Assembly (NCBI GenBank): GCA_030536165.1
Contig: JAUNQM010000013.1
Coordinates: 1 to 6,959, forward strand
Source of the DNA: Prevotellaceae bacterium
GTDB lineage: Bacteria > Bacteroidota > Bacteroidia > Bacteroidales > Bacteroidaceae
Reading direction: 5' to 3'
DNA: 6,959 nt
Both the position numbers and the translations under genes were made by a program. Under the pieces are notes generated by a model. It made no database searches and was not told the DNA's origin. It saw only the letters and a program-made list of their open reading frames with translations. Position 1 is the first letter of the stretch, and every line of letters starts with the position of its first letter. This document shows, piece by piece, positions 5,525 through 6,959 of the stretch.

Positions 5525-5636
5525 ACGGATTTACGAATTTACAGATTTGTAGATTGATTTGCTGATTTTTTTTCGATATTTCGAAGTTTCGATAATTCGA
5601 TAAAATCGTAAGACAAATAGTCAAATAGTAAATAAA
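5525..5636. repeat. Octamer-phased spacer with TCGA array, copy 3 (inverted)
   Basis: Most of the 153-bp gap reads in one 8-bp register. Units ACGGATTT, ACGAATTT, ACAGATTT and GTAGATTG (5525-5556) are followed by a looser T-rich part (5557-5572), then TCGATATT, TCGAAGTT, TCGATAAT, TCGATAAA (5573-5604), ATCGTAAG, ACAAATAG, TCAAATAG and TAAATAAA. The TCGA part is the reverse complement of the other two arrays: 5589-5611 matches 3042-3064 over 23 nt and 5566-5584 matches 1561-1579 over 19 nt. A further trio, GTTCCTTT, AACTCCTT, AACTTCTA (5641-5664), continues with period 8 after a 4-nt shift. No promoter with a good TAnnTTTG is seen here. Confidence 0.8.
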
Positions 5637-5669
5637 TGTGGTTCCTTTAACTCCTTAACTTCTAAAAGA

Positions 5670-6170
5670 ATGAAACGACGCATAAAACACTTGATTCCCT
5701 TTGCAGTAGTGGTAATGATGACCATTATCACGGCTTGCAGTAGTATAGACTGTCCGCTCAACAACACAGTCTATACCAACTACAAGTTGATGAAGGCCAA
5801 CATGACGCCCGACACGCTCAGGGATACGCTCTATGTGCTTACGGCAAGGCCAATGACCACAGACTCGCTGCTGATAAACCGCAATCTGAACACTACTTCA
5901 CTCAAACTGCCTATCAGCTACACCAATGACGAGGACGTGCTTTATTTCTATATAAAGCCGGCTGAAGGTCGTAGCACTATTGACACGATAAGGATTGCCA
6001 AGACCAACACCCCACACTTTGAATCGGTGGATTGTGCAGCAAGCTATTTCCACGAGATTACCAACGTGACAACAACCCACAACCGCATTGACTCTGTTGT
6101 GGTGAAGGATAAAATAGTAAACTACGATGCAAAAGACAATTTCTACATCTATTTCAAGGCTCGTAATTAG
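5670..6170 (+). CDS. DUF6452-like lipoprotein
   Basis: This is a 166-residue predicted lipoprotein. The N-terminus has positive charges (KRRIK), a hydrophobic core and a lipobox ending ITAC, so C23 is the likely lipidated residue after signal peptidase II cleavage; SSID follows. The mature part of about 144 residues is rich in short polar strands, and the remaining cysteines C28 and C122 could form a disulfide. Overall form and the SIDCPLNN start fit the DUF6452 family of Bacteroidales, of unknown function; the family name is from memory. The next gene starts inside its last 44 nt, and I recall this family occurring beside DUF6048, as here, which supports a joint envelope role. It may be co-transcribed with the glycosyltransferase, since no separate promoter is evident in the 153-bp gap. 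Confidence 0.8.
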   Translation: MKRRIKHLIPFAVVVMMTIITACSSIDCPLNNTVYTNYKLMKANMTPDTLRDTLYVLTARPMTTDSLLINRNLNTTSLKLPISYTNDEDVLYFYIKPAEGRSTIDTIRIAKTNTPHFESVDCAASYFHEITNVTTTHNRIDSVVVKDKIVNYDAKDNFYIYFKARN

Positions 6171-6867
6171 TCTGGTTGCATTGTTGTTAGTAACAGATGC
6201 ATCAGCACAAGGCACTACTGTAACTTCGACTTCTACCGGAGCTACGGCAGTCGTGCCTGACTCACTGAAACTCTTTCAGGGCGTCAGCGTAGGCTACGAC
6301 CTTGTGGGTGCAGGACTGCTTATGTTCAGCGATTATGGGCATCACGAGCTCTGCGTTCGCGCCAACCTGAAAGATAAGTATTTCCCTGTTGTCGAGGTTG
6401 GTGTTGGCAAGGCTAATCACGACGATGACGTCACAGGCATACATTACGACACACAGGCGCCTTACTTCCGTGTAGGCTGCGACTTCAACCTTATGCACCA
6501 GAAGCATTCCGACCACAAAGTCTTTGCCGGCGTGCGTTATGCCTTTACATCGTACAAGGCAAATATTTGGAGCAAGACTCTTACCGACCCTGTCTGGCAG
6601 ACTCCTGTAGATTATAATATCACAGACGAAAAGTGCAGTCAGCATTGGGCTGAAGCGATTGTAGGCATAGACACGAAGATATGGGGACCTGTTCATTTCG
6701 GCTGGACAGCACGTTATCGCCATCGTCTTGCTCACGACGACGGAGAGGGCGGACGGGTATGGTACGTGCCAGGATTCGGAATCTCTGACAGCAGTGTGCT
6801 CACAGCCACATTCAATGTGTCCGTATTATTAGACAGGACAATATGGAAGGGAAAAACAAAAAACTGA
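6127..6867 (+). CDS. DUF6048-like secreted protein, probable outer-membrane beta-barrel
   Basis: The 246-residue protein has a type I signal peptide (residues 1-27: basic n-region, core LVISLVALLLV, cleavage after ASA). The mature chain alternates strands with polar turns (SVGYDLVGAGLLMF, YFRVGCDFNL, HFGWTARYRHRL) and ends in a strand, typical of small outer-membrane barrels. It resembles DUF6048 of Bacteroidales, function unknown. The start at 6127 lies 44 nt inside the lipoprotein gene; I keep it because the signal peptide would be lost from any later start, so the overlap is real and not a calling error. The 3' end overlaps the next gene by 25 nt, making a chain of three translationally linked genes. 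Confidence 0.82.
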   Translation: MQKTISTSISRLVISLVALLLVTDASAQGTTVTSTSTGATAVVPDSLKLFQGVSVGYDLVGAGLLMFSDYGHHELCVRANLKDKYFPVVEVGVGKANHDDDVTGIHYDTQAPYFRVGCDFNLMHQKHSDHKVFAGVRYAFTSYKANIWSKTLTDPVWQTPVDYNITDEKCSQHWAEAIVGIDTKIWGPVHFGWTARYRHRLAHDDGEGGRVWYVPGFGISDSSVLTATFNVSVLLDRTIWKGKTKN

Positions 6868-6959
6868 CTTGGCAATTGCCTTTTCTTGTCCTGCTGATTG
6901 TTGGCACATATATTATAATAAGGAGTCAAAACGCGACGCCTTATCAGCACAATCAAGGC
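6843..6959 (+). CDS. N-terminal fragment of a membrane-anchored protein (possibly ApbE-like)
   Basis: Only the first 39 codons are in the window; the frame is open to the last base. The peptide starts with a basic stretch (MEGKNKK), then one hydrophobic segment at about residues 12-26 (LPFLVLLIVGTYIII), then a polar part ending TPYQHNQG. This is an N-terminal anchor or uncleaved signal. The PYQ..G wording just after the anchor reminds me of Bacteroidales FAD:protein FMN transferases (ApbE), in which a FGT motif would come next, but the diagnostic part lies beyond the window, so the product is a guess. The start overlaps the preceding gene by 25 nt, which supports coupled translation. Confidence 0.65.
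   Translation, partial: MEGKNKKLTWQLPFLVLLIVGTYIIIRSQNATPYQHNQG

Noticed and set aside
6262..6735. 157-codon minus-strand open frame
   Set aside because: It lies entirely inside the secreted-protein gene in antisense, has no promoter or recognisable domain, and the plus-strand frame has a signal peptide and barrel-like pattern.

Overview
The window looks like chromosome from a Bacteroidales bacterium, probably Prevotella or a close relative. Three things point there. Several genes are preceded by Bacteroidota-type promoters (TTTG, about 19-20 nt, TAnnTTTG) and A-rich leaders without a Shine-Dalgarno sequence. Several proteins resemble families I know mainly from this group (DUF4199, DUF6452, DUF6048). 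The genes are moderate in GC while the spacers are AT-rich. The genus is an inference.

Layout. Bases 1-403 are non-coding: short-period repeats, an 88-bp palindromic element, then a clear promoter for a 370-aa protein that fuses a STAS-like domain to an APH/choline-kinase-like phosphotransferase (404-1516). Next come a secreted SGNH-type sialate O-acetylesterase (1584-3035) and a four-helix DUF4199-like membrane protein (3118-3654). A YafQ-type toxin-antitoxin pair lies on the minus strand (3709-4216). Its promoter is back to back with that of a polyprenyl-phosphate-type family 2 glycosyltransferase (4554-5516). The leader of the glycosyltransferase gene contains a 144-bp element with terminal inverted repeats and several internal hairpins. 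The window ends in a tight set of envelope genes: a DUF6452-like lipoprotein (5670-6170), a DUF6048-like secreted, probably barrel-forming protein that overlaps it by 44 nt (6127-6867), and the start of a membrane-anchored protein overlapping by another 25 nt (6843 to the window end).

How the parts relate. Most products belong to the cell envelope: esterase, membrane protein, lipid-linked sugar transfer, lipoprotein and outer-membrane candidate. No single pathway connects them. The toxin-antitoxin pair interrupts the run of plus-strand genes and looks like an acquired module.

The most unusual signal is between the genes. Three spacers (1536-1579, 3041-3091, 5525-5636) carry arrays built on an exact 8-bp period with TCGA at the same place in each unit. 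They share exact words of 19 and 23 nt, and the third copy is inverted relative to the others. Together with the 144-bp element at 4385-4528 and the palindrome at 197-284, they show that the intergenic DNA holds several families of structured repeats. All functions are inferred from sequence reading alone; no database search was possible.
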